A stretch of DNA of 64,000 nt from DAOULT01 sp964646625 (GCA_964646625.1 CAZYHC010000015.1:31496-95495), one strand, 5' to 3'. Positions 16,380 to 25,115 are shown, counted from the first letter of the stretch. Notes: generated from the letters alone by a model not told the origin. Program-made: numbers and translations.

Positions 16380-17387
16380 TTAACTGAATAGCCCGATCAG
16401 AGTGCAGGCGATTGTCAAAACGATGCCTGTCCCAAACGTCCCGGCCATTACAGGGATGTAGGCGAACATCTCGCGCTTGACCCCACTTTTGGACGTAAAT
16501 GTGGTTGAGCCGGTGAAGTTCAGCGCCAGGAAAGCGGTCACCGGGGGCAGGCCTAGCAGATAGGCCAGCGTCCAGCCCGCCCGCAGCCACCACGCGGCAT
16601 CTGGCTGGCTCAGAAATGCCGTCAGAGCGAAGGGAAGCGCCACTACTCCGCCCAGGATAAACCCCTTGGCGCTGAATGCGCGTGTCGGTAGCCAGGGAAG
16701 CAGAACAGGGAATACCACCACGCCGGCCAGAATAGCCGCCACCACGCCCGCAGACGCCAGGGGGCCGACGACCAACCACAGCACCATTGCAGCGATCAAG
16801 GTTGGCAGCAAGACGTGAACCAGTTCTACCGGAATCAGGATCAGACGATCGCGCAGGGTAAAGCGCACCCGGCGCATTTCCGGCGTAGCCTGGCCGCTTC
16901 GGAGATATTCTGGCAAGTCGGCAGCCCGCACCGGGCCGTACTCGACTTTGAACCCCGAACGCTTCTTGACCTCGTGCGCGGCAACTCCGGCGGCAGCCAG
17001 TTGGGGCAAGATCAACACGCGGCGCTCGACGACTTCATGGAGCGCGGTGGCCTCAAGGCGATGCACCAATTCGTCAGTGCCGAAGGTGCCCTTACCGGCC
17101 GCGCACCAGACGTTGACGCCATAAGTGTTCAACACCATGATGTAGCCGTCAATTCCAGCCAGCGCCGACCGCAGCGCGTCGAAGCTGAGCGTGTAGTTGG
17201 CGGTGACGAAAACGGGCGAATCCGCGGTGGGCTCGCCCAGGGCGTACAAACCCGGCTCGACTCGATGCCCGCTACGGTTAACGCCCCAGCGGGCCAGAAA
17301 GTGGTCCCACCGATGCGCCAGGGTGATGGCGCTGGCGGTGGGTTGAATATGTGGTTGTGTCGGCTTATTCTCCGGGGATGATGGCAT
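16380..17387 (-). CDS. hgcA: HgcA, corrinoid protein for mercury methylation
   Basis: A 335-residue protein. The soluble N-terminal corrinoid-binding domain contains the diagnostic cap-helix motif NVWCAAGKGTFGTDELV, in which Cys95 would be the lower ligand to cobalt (Cys93 in Desulfovibrio desulfuricans ND132). Five membrane segments follow (about 190-335). This is the HgcA layout; CdhD-type corrinoid proteins lack the membrane domain. HgcA transfers a methyl group to Hg(II). The ATG lies 23 bases inside the upstream dehydrogenase gene, behind an AGGGA site, so the two are probably translationally coupled. The setting in a sugar operon, with no ArsR-type regulator beside it, is unusual. Confidence 0.95.
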   Translation of the reverse strand: MPSSPENKPTQPHIQPTASAITLAHRWDHFLARWGVNRSGHRVEPGLYALGEPTADSPVFVTANYTLSFDALRSALAGIDGYIMVLNTYGVNVWCAAGKGTFGTDELVHRLEATALHEVVERRVLILPQLAAAGVAAHEVKKRSGFKVEYGPVRAADLPEYLRSGQATPEMRRVRFTLRDRLILIPVELVHVLLPTLIAAMVLWLVVGPLASAGVVAAILAGVVVFPVLLPWLPTRAFSAKGFILGGVVALPFALTAFLSQPDAAWWLRAGWTLAYLLGLPPVTAFLALNFTGSTTFTSKSGVKREMFAYIPVMAGTFGTGIVLTIACTLIGLFS

Positions 17388-18417
17388 ATTTAAGTCCCTC
17401 GCCCCTCTTGACCGCTCGCAGGGCGTCCTCCAACCGGCTTAGAGGCATCGTGCCCTTGATGAATTTTTTAGGGTCAACCGCCCCTTGAAAGATGAGGTCA
17501 AAGGCCATCTCAACGTAACGCGGCGAATGGTGATAGATTCCTTTAAGCGTCAGTTCGCTGTAATGCAGTTCGGTGGTATCCACGCTGATGCTGGTCTTGG
17601 CCGGGCAGCCCCCAAAAAGGACGACGGTACCCGCCTTGCGGGCCATGGCGATGCTTTTTTCCCAGGCCTGGGGCTGGCCCACCGCTTCTATGACCAGGTC
17701 GGCCCCACGTCCTCCCTCGGTCAGCCCCCTCACGGCCTGCACCTGGTCGTCTACGGCATCGATATCTATGACCTCGTCGGCGCCGAAAGCTTCAGCCATC
17801 TCCAGGCGGGGCGCAAAGCGGCCCGAGGCGATGACCCGCGCTCCCTTCAGCTTGGCTAAAATGATGAACATCAAGCCAATGGAGCCCACCCCAGTGACGA
17901 CTACCGTATCGCCCAGATGAACGTCCACTCTCTCGATCCCATGTACGACGCAGGCCAAAGGCTCCACAAACGCGGCCTCGGCGAAGGAAACGTGGTCGGG
18001 CAAGGGATAGACGTTCTGCTCCACGATCCTGCGCGGTATGATAATGTGTTCGGCGTAAGTACCCCAATGGTAAATTATGTCCTCGCACAGGCTGTGATAG
18101 CCGCGCCGGCAATAGAAACAACGTTGGCAGGGAGCAGAGTTGGCCCCGCCGATCCGCATCCCTTCTTTGAAGCGGGTTACTCCGGGCCCCACGGCGGCCA
18201 CCGTGCCCGCCCATTCGTGCCCGGCGCGGGCTGGAGGAGAGGACATGGCTTTATGCCAGCCGCGCAGGAAAGCTTTGAGGTCAGTGCCACAGGTCAGGGC
18301 CGTGCCCACTTTCACCAGCAATTCGCCCTCCTGCAACTCAGGCAGGGTGATTTCCTCAATGCGCATATCTTCTTTGCCGTATAATAAAGCGGCTCGTGTT
18401 TTCATGTTGTCTTCCAT
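17365..18417 (-). CDS. Zinc-dependent medium-chain alcohol/polyol dehydrogenase
   Basis: A 350-residue MDR protein. It has the catalytic zinc ligands in TCGTDLK and GHEWAGTVAAVGPGV, a structural zinc loop CQRCFYCRRGYHSLC, and a Rossmann motif GVGSIGLMFIILAK. These features fit the sorbitol/threonine/galactitol dehydrogenase branch. The reaction is NAD(P)-dependent oxidation of a secondary alcohol. Translation may start at 18417 or at the in-frame ATG at 18405. Its last 23 bases overlap the start of hgcA. It lies downstream of the sugar ABC transporter, suggesting it oxidises an imported polyol. Confidence 0.9.
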   Translation of the reverse strand: MEDNMKTRAALLYGKEDMRIEEITLPELQEGELLVKVGTALTCGTDLKAFLRGWHKAMSSPPARAGHEWAGTVAAVGPGVTRFKEGMRIGGANSAPCQRCFYCRRGYHSLCEDIIYHWGTYAEHIIIPRRIVEQNVYPLPDHVSFAEAAFVEPLACVVHGIERVDVHLGDTVVVTGVGSIGLMFIILAKLKGARVIASGRFAPRLEMAEAFGADEVIDIDAVDDQVQAVRGLTEGGRGADLVIEAVGQPQAWEKSIAMARKAGTVVLFGGCPAKTSISVDTTELHYSELTLKGIYHHSPRYVEMAFDLIFQGAVDPKKFIKGTMPLSRLEDALRAVKRGEGLKYAIIPGE

Positions 18418-18492
18418 CCTATTCTATTTATTAATTTAAGAGCGTGCAGGAACGCCTGACGCCGCTCCCACAGGCCCCGGTTCAGGGAAATC

Positions 18493-18783
18493 TTATTCAG
18501 CAAGCAGTCTGGAGAAAGGAACGAAAGGTCCCAGGGGAATAAGGTCAAAATCCAGCAATCCCTCCCTGACCAACGGCAGAGTGTCGAGCACTTTTCCGGC
18601 TTCTTCCACATCTGCACATTCGAGTACCAGCACTGCATCGGGTCGGTCTGTACGGAAGTACAGCTCACGGAATACGTCAGAGGCGTAAAGTTCCCAGGCC
18701 CTGGCTGCTTCCTCTTGGAGATGAGGTCTAAATTCTTCTTCTGTGGCGCCGGGTAGAGATTTACCAATGGCTAGAATTTTCAC
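18493..18783 (-). CDS. Small dimeric alpha/beta-barrel protein (muconolactone isomerase-like)
   Basis: A 96-residue protein beginning MKILAIGKSLPGATEEEF. A central stretch, AVLVLECADVEEAGKVLDTL, is followed by LDFDLIPLGPFVPFSRL. The pattern of a short beta-alpha-beta repeat and a final PLGPF resembles the muconolactone isomerase/YCII-like dimeric alpha/beta-barrel group. No catalytic residues can be assigned. It lies between the sugar-binding protein and the zinc dehydrogenase on the same strand. Similar small proteins occur as accessory members of catabolic operons, but no specific role can be named. Confidence 0.65.
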   Translation of the reverse strand: MKILAIGKSLPGATEEEFRPHLQEEAARAWELYASDVFRELYFRTDRPDAVLVLECADVEEAGKVLDTLPLVREGLLDFDLIPLGPFVPFSRLLAE

Positions 18784-18810
18784 AGGTTCAACCCCCTTCT
18801 TCTCTAAAGA

Positions 18811-18842
18811 AGCTCTACACCCCTGGGCAGGGGTGTAGAGCT
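18811..18842 (-). terminator. Strong intercistronic hairpin after the sugar-binding protein gene
   Basis: Perfect inverted repeat: AGCTCTACACCCCTG and its complement with only two bases between. On the minus strand it is followed by TTCTTTAG, a weak U-tract. It sits between the binding-protein gene and the next gene and could partly terminate transcription or stabilise the upstream message. Confidence 0.65.
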
Positions 18843-18865
18843 AAGGTCAGACGGGCCGAATATGC

Positions 18866-20374
18866 TTAGATGTAGATGCCTACCTCTTTGTCGGCCAATT
18901 CGGCCATGCGGTCGGCACCCTCTTTGGCCCCCACTTCGCCGGTGGTTATCCTGCCCAGCTCCACGGCGAAGATGTTGTTGGCGATGGTAGACCAGGCCGG
19001 CAGGTGCGGCTCGGTGCCCATGCGCTCCTTGATAGCCCGCTCGGTGACGTCGAAGTGGCGGGTGGTGCCGGCGGCCACGACGGCCTTCTCCTTGGTGCGC
19101 GGGTCGTCGAAGGTGGATTGGCGTATCGGGCTGGCCCCGCCGCCCATGATGGCCGCCCGCGTCTGGACATCGGAGCTGGTGGCCCATTGCAGGAAGACCC
19201 AGGTGGCGTCCGGCTCACGGGAGTAGCGCGACAGACCGTAGACGCTGCCGCCCTGGTGGGAGATGCCGGGCCATTCCTCGAAGCCGCACTCCTCCGGGGT
19301 GCGCAGGGCGTACTCCTGCGGGCAGTCGGCGGCTTCCATGAGGCCCACGACCTGCGACTTCTCTTCCGTGTCGTACAGCGGGAAGAACTCGCCCCAGGCC
19401 ATATAGATGCCGGCCTTGCCTTCGGCCACGGCCTCGGCCTCACCGCTCCAGTCCCAGGTGGTGGCGCCGGGCGGCATGTACTTGCCCAGTTCGAGCATGT
19501 ATTCCAGGCCGGCCATGCCCTGCTCGTCGTTGACCACGCACTTGCCCTCCGGGTCGAAGACCGAGCCGCCATTGGCCCACAGCCAGCACGTCCAGTCGCA
19601 CTCCAGGCTGTAGTGGCCGGACTTCCACTGGCCGATGGTGCCATACGTGTCGGGGGACTTGGCTTCGTTGATGGCCTTGATAACCTCCAGGTACTCGTCC
19701 ATAGTGGTCGGCACTTCCAGCCCCAACTCTTCAAATATATCCTTGCGATACATCATGATGAAGATGGGGATGTCGCACACCAGGCCACCCCAGCGGCCCT
19801 TGTAGGTGGCGATGTGGTCTACCAGCGGCTTGAGCATGTCATCGGGGTTGTAGTTGGGGAAGGCCAGGTCGGGCTTGGCTTCCCACAGCTCGCGGGGATC
19901 GACGGTGTCATTGATGAAGCGGGCTACCCAGGCCTGGTCCTGATAGTAGACGTCGTTGTGGCCCAGCCCCCCGGCCGCATCTACGCTGATCTTGAACAGC
20001 ACTTGCTCCAGGGGCAGTAGCTCCCACTCCACGTTGATGCCCGTCAAAGGCATGAACTCTCCCTTGGTCAGCTCGTCAATGGCCCGGCTGGGGGGCGTGG
20101 CCTCGGAGACGACGCGGATGGTCCTGCCCTTGAACTGGCCGCCCACTTCCTTGAGCCAGGCGACCACCTCTTCCGGCGGCCCCTCCTGGAAGGAAGGATC
20201 GGGGAGCAACCTGGCATGGGCGAGCCTGGAACCTCCCAGGGAATGCAACCCGTGCAGGCTGAAGCCCAACCCGGCCGCGGCACAAATCTTGAGGAAATCG
20301 CGACGGCTGAGCCGCCCGCGACTGAAAGCGTTCGCGGCCTTGGCAACGATTTTTTTGCTTTCTTGCTCTTGCAT
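18866..20374 (-). CDS. Extracellular sugar-binding protein of an ABC transporter (Tat-exported)
   Basis: A 502-residue family-1-type solute-binding protein. The N-terminus carries a twin-arginine signal (LSRRDFLKICAAAGLGFS, about 22-39), so it would be exported folded by Tat. The mature part has features of sugar-binding proteins, for example GINVEWELLPLEQVLFKISVD and the motif KAGIYMAWGEFFPLYD. It follows two permease genes (129 bases) in the usual order and is followed by a strong hairpin. It delivers a sugar or oligosaccharide to the permeases. No Cys lipobox is seen, so how it stays at the cell surface is unclear. Confidence 0.9.
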   Translation of the reverse strand: MQEQESKKIVAKAANAFSRGRLSRRDFLKICAAAGLGFSLHGLHSLGGSRLAHARLLPDPSFQEGPPEEVVAWLKEVGGQFKGRTIRVVSEATPPSRAIDELTKGEFMPLTGINVEWELLPLEQVLFKISVDAAGGLGHNDVYYQDQAWVARFINDTVDPRELWEAKPDLAFPNYNPDDMLKPLVDHIATYKGRWGGLVCDIPIFIMMYRKDIFEELGLEVPTTMDEYLEVIKAINEAKSPDTYGTIGQWKSGHYSLECDWTCWLWANGGSVFDPEGKCVVNDEQGMAGLEYMLELGKYMPPGATTWDWSGEAEAVAEGKAGIYMAWGEFFPLYDTEEKSQVVGLMEAADCPQEYALRTPEECGFEEWPGISHQGGSVYGLSRYSREPDATWVFLQWATSSDVQTRAAIMGGGASPIRQSTFDDPRTKEKAVVAAGTTRHFDVTERAIKERMGTEPHLPAWSTIANNIFAVELGRITTGEVGAKEGADRMAELADKEVGIYI

Positions 20375-20503
20375 TTTTCACCCTCCTGAACTCTAAATTG
20401 AGATAAAGAAACAGACAGTCAACACCGTCGCTTTTTGTTATGTTCTATTCACCTCCTTTCTGCATCGTAGCTTTCAGACCCAAAGCACGATGGGCCAGGG
20501 CGG

Positions 20504-21436
20504 CTAACCGTGGACGGCGCCCAGGGTCAGCCCCCGCACCAGGTGCTTTTGAACGAGTAGTATGAAGATGAAAACGGGTATCATGGCCGCCGAACCCAGG
20601 GCCGCCAGATAACCCCACTCCACCCCATAGGCGGTGATGAAGGTCGAGGAGGCCACAGGCATGGTACGCACCCCTCCTTTAGTCAGCACCAGGGTGAGCA
20701 AGAATTCATTCCAGGAAAAGATGAAGCTGAGAATGGCCGAGGCCGCCAGGCCCGGCTTTACGTAATGCAGTATGAGTTGAAAGGCCTGGAAGCGGTTGGC
20801 CCCATCAACCAGGGCCGCCTCATCCAGATCGTGGGGCACCTCGTCTATGAAGCTCTTCAACAAGAGGATAGCCAGCGGCAGGTTCATGATAGTGTGCAGG
20901 AGAATGATGCCGTGGTAGGTGTCGATCATACGAAAGTCTTTGATAAAGGGAGGCCCGTTCTCCCAGGCCCAATTCTGAATGTTTATATACATCAAGTAGA
21001 AAGGCAGCGCGGCCACGATAGGGGGCATCATGCGGTTGGATAGAATCCAGAAGACCACATTCTGCCGAAAACGAAAAGCGAAGCGGGACAGACCGTAAGC
21101 CGCCAGGGAGGCCACAGCCGTGACCAGAAAGGTGCTGATGACGGCGATGATGACGCTGTCTCTGAGATAGGGGATGGAATAATACAGCCCCCCGCCCTCG
21201 CCGGTGATGGCCCCCGTCTGCGCCAATTCCGTATCCTGGTAGAAGAGGCCCCCCAGAACGACCTGATACCAGGTGGTGGTGGGCTTGAAGACGAAAACGG
21301 GGGGGAGGTGGAAGATGTCCCCGTAGGGTTTGAACGAGCACAGGCACCACCAGAAGATAGGAAAAAAGAAAATGAAGGTCACGATGAAACACACCACCGT
21401 CAGCACCACTTTTTTCCAGGTTTTCTGTCCTACCAT
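20504..21436 (-). CDS. Sugar ABC transporter permease (MalG/UgpE type)
   Basis: A 310-residue inner-membrane protein with six predicted membrane segments. The ATPase-coupling EAA loop reads DEAALVDGANRFQAFQLIL, at the usual distance from the C-terminus. It has the N-terminal cytoplasmic stretch and a periplasmic loop of about 60 residues, as in the MalG group (CUT1 family). It forms the channel with the neighbouring MalF-type permease, four bases upstream. No ATPase gene was found with it; CUT1 systems often share a MsmK-type ATPase encoded elsewhere. Confidence 0.92.
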   Translation of the reverse strand: MVGQKTWKKVVLTVVCFIVTFIFFFPIFWWCLCSFKPYGDIFHLPPVFVFKPTTTWYQVVLGGLFYQDTELAQTGAITGEGGGLYYSIPYLRDSVIIAVISTFLVTAVASLAAYGLSRFAFRFRQNVVFWILSNRMMPPIVAALPFYLMYINIQNWAWENGPPFIKDFRMIDTYHGIILLHTIMNLPLAILLLKSFIDEVPHDLDEAALVDGANRFQAFQLILHYVKPGLAASAILSFIFSWNEFLLTLVLTKGGVRTMPVASSTFITAYGVEWGYLAALGSAAMIPVFIFILLVQKHLVRGLTLGAVHG

Positions 21437-21440
21437 AATA

Positions 21441-22373
21441 TCACCACTCCACTTTCAGTACTCTGATGCCCACCAGGGCGATGATGTTGACCAGGATCAG
21501 AATAAAAACCCCCAGGGCCGAGGCGTAACCCCACCTGGTGAAACCAAAAGCCTGGGTGTAGGCGTAGTAGCTGAGCACCTCAGTGCGCCGGCCCGGCCCA
21601 CCGGCGGTCATAAGGTAGATGTAGTCGAAGACGCGATAGAGGTCGATCAGCCTGACCAGGATGGCCACGGCGATGACCGGCCGCAGCAGGGGCACGATGA
21701 CGAACCAGAACCGCTGCCAGCCGCTCGCCCCATCCACCACCGCCGCTTCCAGAGGCTCGCGGGGCAGAGCTTTCAGCCCGGCCAGGAGGATCAGGAGCAT
21801 GAACGGCGTCCACTGCCAGATATCGGCGATCAGCACTCCCATCATAGCGTGTTTGCCGGTTCCTCCCAGCAACGGTTCGGCAGGGTCGATCAGGCCCAGC
21901 CCATACAAGATCCAGGACAGGACGCCAAACTCGGCATGTTCTAGCAACTGGAACATCAACCCCGTCACCGCCGGGGGCACGACCATGGGCAGGATGATGA
22001 CGGTCTGAAGCAGCGGCAGGCCCCAGGGCTCATGGTCGAACAGCAGGGCGATGATCATGCCCAGCGACAACTCGATGACCAGAGCGATGGTGGTGTATTT
22101 GAAGGTTATCCACAAGCTGTTATGGATGCGGGGATCTTTGAAGATCTCTATCCAGTTTTCCCAGCCAATCGGCACAAAGCCCCGCTTTAGAAGGTCAAAC
22201 CTGAAGAAACTGCGATAGAAGTTGAAAAAAAGAGGGAAAATGCTAAACAAAAGGAGCAGGATAATGGCCGGCAGCAACCATATGAGCGGTCTCTCCCAGG
22301 AAAACAGTCCCTTCTTCCCGGCCACTCGTCCGACTCGTACTTCGGTAAGACTCGGCGCTGATGTCTGACTCAT
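21441..22373 (-). CDS. Sugar ABC transporter permease (MalF/UgpA type)
   Basis: A 310-residue inner-membrane permease, the first gene of the sugar operon. The ATG at 22373 was chosen because it has a GGAGG site eight bases upstream; a further upstream in-frame ATG at 22400 has none. The EAA loop reads LEAAVVDGASGWQRFWFVIV. Six membrane segments are visible. With the MalG-type partner it makes the heterodimeric channel of a CUT1 sugar importer. A consensus promoter lies about 90 bases upstream, so it should head a long message reaching at least to the FGGY kinase and SDR genes. Confidence 0.92.
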   Translation of the reverse strand: MSQTSAPSLTEVRVGRVAGKKGLFSWERPLIWLLPAIILLLLFSIFPLFFNFYRSFFRFDLLKRGFVPIGWENWIEIFKDPRIHNSLWITFKYTTIALVIELSLGMIIALLFDHEPWGLPLLQTVIILPMVVPPAVTGLMFQLLEHAEFGVLSWILYGLGLIDPAEPLLGGTGKHAMMGVLIADIWQWTPFMLLILLAGLKALPREPLEAAVVDGASGWQRFWFVIVPLLRPVIAVAILVRLIDLYRVFDYIYLMTAGGPGRRTEVLSYYAYTQAFGFTRWGYASALGVFILILVNIIALVGIRVLKVEW

Positions 22374-22462
22374 ATTAGGAGCCTCCAAACAGAGGATCAA
22401 ATATTAATAATTCCGGGGGCAGAGCATTCGTCTTTGTAAATGCCCTCGCGAAGGCTGGTTCG

Positions 22463-22491
22463 ATTATAACACAACTCTTCGTGGTTGTCAA
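22463..22491 (-). promoter_or_regulatory. Consensus sigma70 promoter of the sugar/hgcAB operon, with operator-like repeat
   Basis: On the minus strand the sequence is TTGACA, a 17-nt spacer and TATAAT, both perfect hexamers. Between them lies an inverted repeat (ACAAC at 22471-22475, GTTGT at 22484-22488), which could be a repressor site. Confidence 0.75.
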
Positions 22492-22606
22492 AATTGTCTT
22501 GCAGTGTTAGGGTTTCCCAATCTCAAATTTACGTCTTGCTAAGGTATTTAGTTTCGACTTCCATAATCTACTGGATTTTGGGAGAGTTGGGCGCAAACTC
22601 GTCTGG

Positions 22607-23980
22607 CTACCAGAGCAGAAGGCTCGGATGCTCCAGGGCCTCGACCACATCTTGCAGAAAGCGGGCTGCCACCGCACCATCCAGGACGCGGTGATCGGCT
22701 GACAAAGTCATGTGCATCATCGGACGGATGACCACTTCGTCCCCTGCCTCCCGCTCCATTACGATGGCGCGCTTGGCGATGCGCCCCACGGCCAGGATGG
22801 CGCTTTCTGGGGGGTTGATGATGGCGGTGAAGTGCTCTATGCCGTACATGCCGAGGTTGGTGATCGTGAAGGTGCCGCCGCTGACATCGTCCGGGGTGAG
22901 GAGGCCCTGGCGCGCCCGGTCGGTCAGGTCCTGTAACTGGCGGGCGATTTCAGCGATCCCCAGCCGTTCCGCCTGCCTGACCACCGGCACGATCAGGCCC
23001 TCGTCCAGAGCCACGGCCACCCCGACGTTCGACCATTCGTGTAGATGGATGGCCTCCTCGCTCGCCTCATTGCCCGTCCCACTGCGCAAGGAAGCATTGA
23101 CCCAGCGATGGCGTTGCAAGGCCCAGGCGCACACTTTCACCAGTATGGCTGTGAAGGAAATGCGGGGGGCGCTCACTGTTTCGGCGCGGGCGTTCAGTTC
23201 ATGGCGTAGCGCCTGTGCCGCCGACATATCGGCTTCGACCGTCAGCGTGATGTGGGGCGCGGTCTGGTAGCTCTGCTTCATGCGGGTGGCGATAGTGCGC
23301 CGCATACCTTGCAGGGGTACTACTTCCGCCCCCGGCGGAGCGGCCAACCCAGGCGGAGGGGCGATCTCGGGGCGCATCTGCCGTATGGCGGCCACTACGT
23401 CCGCTTCCTGCACCCGGCCACGTGGGCCGCGGCCTTCAAGCTGGGCCAGGTCCAGGCCATGCTCGCGGGCCACCCGGCGCGCCGCGGGCGTGGCGCGCGG
23501 CTTCTTTCCTTTTACAGTTACAGACGGCGCTATAGAAGGTTCGACCGACGCAGTAGCCAGTTGTGCCAGGTAGTTTTCGACATCCTGGCGTTTGATCTTG
23601 CCTGCCGGATCAGATGTCGGGACCTGGTTGAGGTCGATCCCGGCTTCCACCGCCATTCGCTGCGCAACCGGGGTGGCCCGCCGGACCTGTGGCTCCTCTG
23701 TGGCGCTCACAGGAGCAGCGTGCTCATCCGGCACCTTTTCACCTGGCTGCAATATGAAAGCGATGACCTCCGTCACCGGCACGACATCGCCCTTTTGCAC
23801 AAGGATGCCTCCCAGGAGGCCACTGGCCGGAGCTTCCACTTCCATGACCACCTTGTCGGTCTCCACTTCCAGCAAGGGGTCGCCCTGTTCCACCGTATCG
23901 CCTTCCTGGCGGAGCCAGCGCAGCACAGTAGCCTCTTCCTGGGTCATCCCGAACTTGGGCATGATAATTGGGATTGCCAC
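22607..23980 (-). CDS. Dihydrolipoamide acyltransferase, E2 of a 2-oxoacid dehydrogenase complex
   Basis: A 457-residue E2. The lipoyl domain has the lipoylation motif ETDKVVMEV (Lys43). Two peripheral-subunit-binding domains follow, one around RATPVAQRMAVEAG and one around RATPAARRVAREHG; most E2 proteins have just one. The catalytic domain ends with SADHRVLDG (His and Asp of the acyltransferase site). E2 moves the acyl group from lipoamide to coenzyme A. It is encoded 39 bases downstream of E1-beta. Whether the complex uses pyruvate, acetoin or branched-chain 2-oxoacids cannot be read. No E3 gene is present in the window. Confidence 0.93.
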   Translation of the reverse strand: MAIPIIMPKFGMTQEEATVLRWLRQEGDTVEQGDPLLEVETDKVVMEVEAPASGLLGGILVQKGDVVPVTEVIAFILQPGEKVPDEHAAPVSATEEPQVRRATPVAQRMAVEAGIDLNQVPTSDPAGKIKRQDVENYLAQLATASVEPSIAPSVTVKGKKPRATPAARRVAREHGLDLAQLEGRGPRGRVQEADVVAAIRQMRPEIAPPPGLAAPPGAEVVPLQGMRRTIATRMKQSYQTAPHITLTVEADMSAAQALRHELNARAETVSAPRISFTAILVKVCAWALQRHRWVNASLRSGTGNEASEEAIHLHEWSNVGVAVALDEGLIVPVVRQAERLGIAEIARQLQDLTDRARQGLLTPDDVSGGTFTITNLGMYGIEHFTAIINPPESAILAVGRIAKRAIVMEREAGDEVVIRPMMHMTLSADHRVLDGAVAARFLQDVVEALEHPSLLLW

Positions 23981-24019
23981 CGCGTCCTTCCTCTCCCCTG
24001 AGCGGGAATGTAGACAGCA

Positions 24020-25021
24020 CTAATACTCACCACGCACCAGGGCGCGCGCTTCGCGAACGATGTCCTCCACCTGCGGCACAGCGCGCCGCTCCAGTTCTCT
24101 GTTGTAAGGGATCGGGACGTCCAACCCGGCCAGCCGGCGCACCGGGGCATCGAGATAGTCAAAGGCTTCGCTGGCCACCAGTTGGGCCACCACTTCGCCG
24201 CCATACCCGCCGGTGATAGGTGCTTCGTGCACCACCAGGGCCTTGCCGGTCTTGATCACGGAATCAATCATGGGCTGCGCGTCGTAAGGTTTCAGGGTGC
24301 GCGGATCTATCACCTCCAGTTCGATGCCCTCGGCGGCCAGTTGCTCCGCTGCTTCCAGCGCCCGGGCTACCATAATCGAGGTGGCCACCACGGTCAGGTC
24401 TGTGCCCTGGCGCTTGACGTCGCTCTGCCCCAGCGGAACGGTATAGTATCCTTCGGGTACTGGCCCTTTGGTCCGATAAAGAAGCTTGTGCTCCACAAAA
24501 ATGATCGGGTTGTCGTCCTCGATGGAGGCCAACAAGAGGCCCTTGACGTCATATGGCGTAGAGGGCATAACCACTTTCAGGCCTGGCACGTGCACGAACC
24601 AGGCCTCCAGGCTCTCCGAATGTTGGGCCGCGGCGCCTGTGCCCGATCCAGCCGGGGTGCGCAGCACCATAGGCACCCGCGCTTTGCCCCCGAACATGAA
24701 GCGAATCTTGGCCCCCTGTAGAACAAGCTGCTCCATCGAGAGGGTGATGAAATCCATGAACTGGATTTCAGCCACTGGCCTCATGCCCGTCACGGCCGCG
24801 CCGATGGCGGCCCCGGCGATGGCCGCCTCCGAAATGGGGGTATCTCGCACCCGCTCTGGGCCGAATTCCTCCATCAAGCCATCCGACACGCCGAAGGCGC
24901 CGCCGTACACCCCGACGTCTTCGCCAAACAAAAAGACACGCTCGTCGGCCTGCATAGCCAGACGTAGCGCCTCGCGCACCGCCTGCGCATAGGTAATCTC
25001 ACGTTGTGTCTGCTCAGACAT
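24020..25021 (-). CDS. 2-oxoacid dehydrogenase E1 component, beta subunit
   Basis: A 333-residue transketolase-fold protein beginning MSEQTQREITYAQAVREAL, the usual E1-beta N-terminus. Other family stretches are GEDVGVYGGAF, RVRDTPISEAAIAGAA and the C-terminal VHEAPITGGYGGEVVA. The ATG at 25021 was preferred to the longer in-frame start at 25090 because a consensus promoter lies just upstream. E1-beta normally pairs with E1-alpha to decarboxylate the 2-oxoacid using thiamine diphosphate. No E1-alpha gene is encoded upstream; the 5-prime side is the promoter region shared with rplU. The partner must be elsewhere or lost. Confidence 0.92.
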   Translation of the reverse strand: MSEQTQREITYAQAVREALRLAMQADERVFLFGEDVGVYGGAFGVSDGLMEEFGPERVRDTPISEAAIAGAAIGAAVTGMRPVAEIQFMDFITLSMEQLVLQGAKIRFMFGGKARVPMVLRTPAGSGTGAAAQHSESLEAWFVHVPGLKVVMPSTPYDVKGLLLASIEDDNPIIFVEHKLLYRTKGPVPEGYYTVPLGQSDVKRQGTDLTVVATSIMVARALEAAEQLAAEGIELEVIDPRTLKPYDAQPMIDSVIKTGKALVVHEAPITGGYGGEVVAQLVASEAFDYLDAPVRRLAGLDVPIPYNRELERRAVPQVEDIVREARALVRGEY

Positions 25022-25115
25022 TATGTACCCATCCACGAATTGAGTCTTCGCCCAGTTGACGTCGTCCCCGGTCGGGGTTTCGCCAGCCACAGCCGGCCGG
25101 ACGTCAGCCTCAGGT

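Noticed and set aside
16380..17387. HgcA as an acetyl-CoA synthase corrinoid subunit (CdhD-like)
   Set aside because: The NVWCAAGK cap helix, the membrane domain and adjacent HgcB are specific to HgcA; no acetyl-CoA synthase genes are present.
19004..20020. Open frame of 338 codons on the plus strand within the sugar-binding protein gene
   Set aside because: Antisense shadow of a clear binding-protein gene, with repetitive His/Gly-rich sequence and no domain.
25022..25090. Longer start for E1-beta at 25090
   Set aside because: The extra residues have no family resemblance and the predicted promoter lies close upstream of the shorter start.
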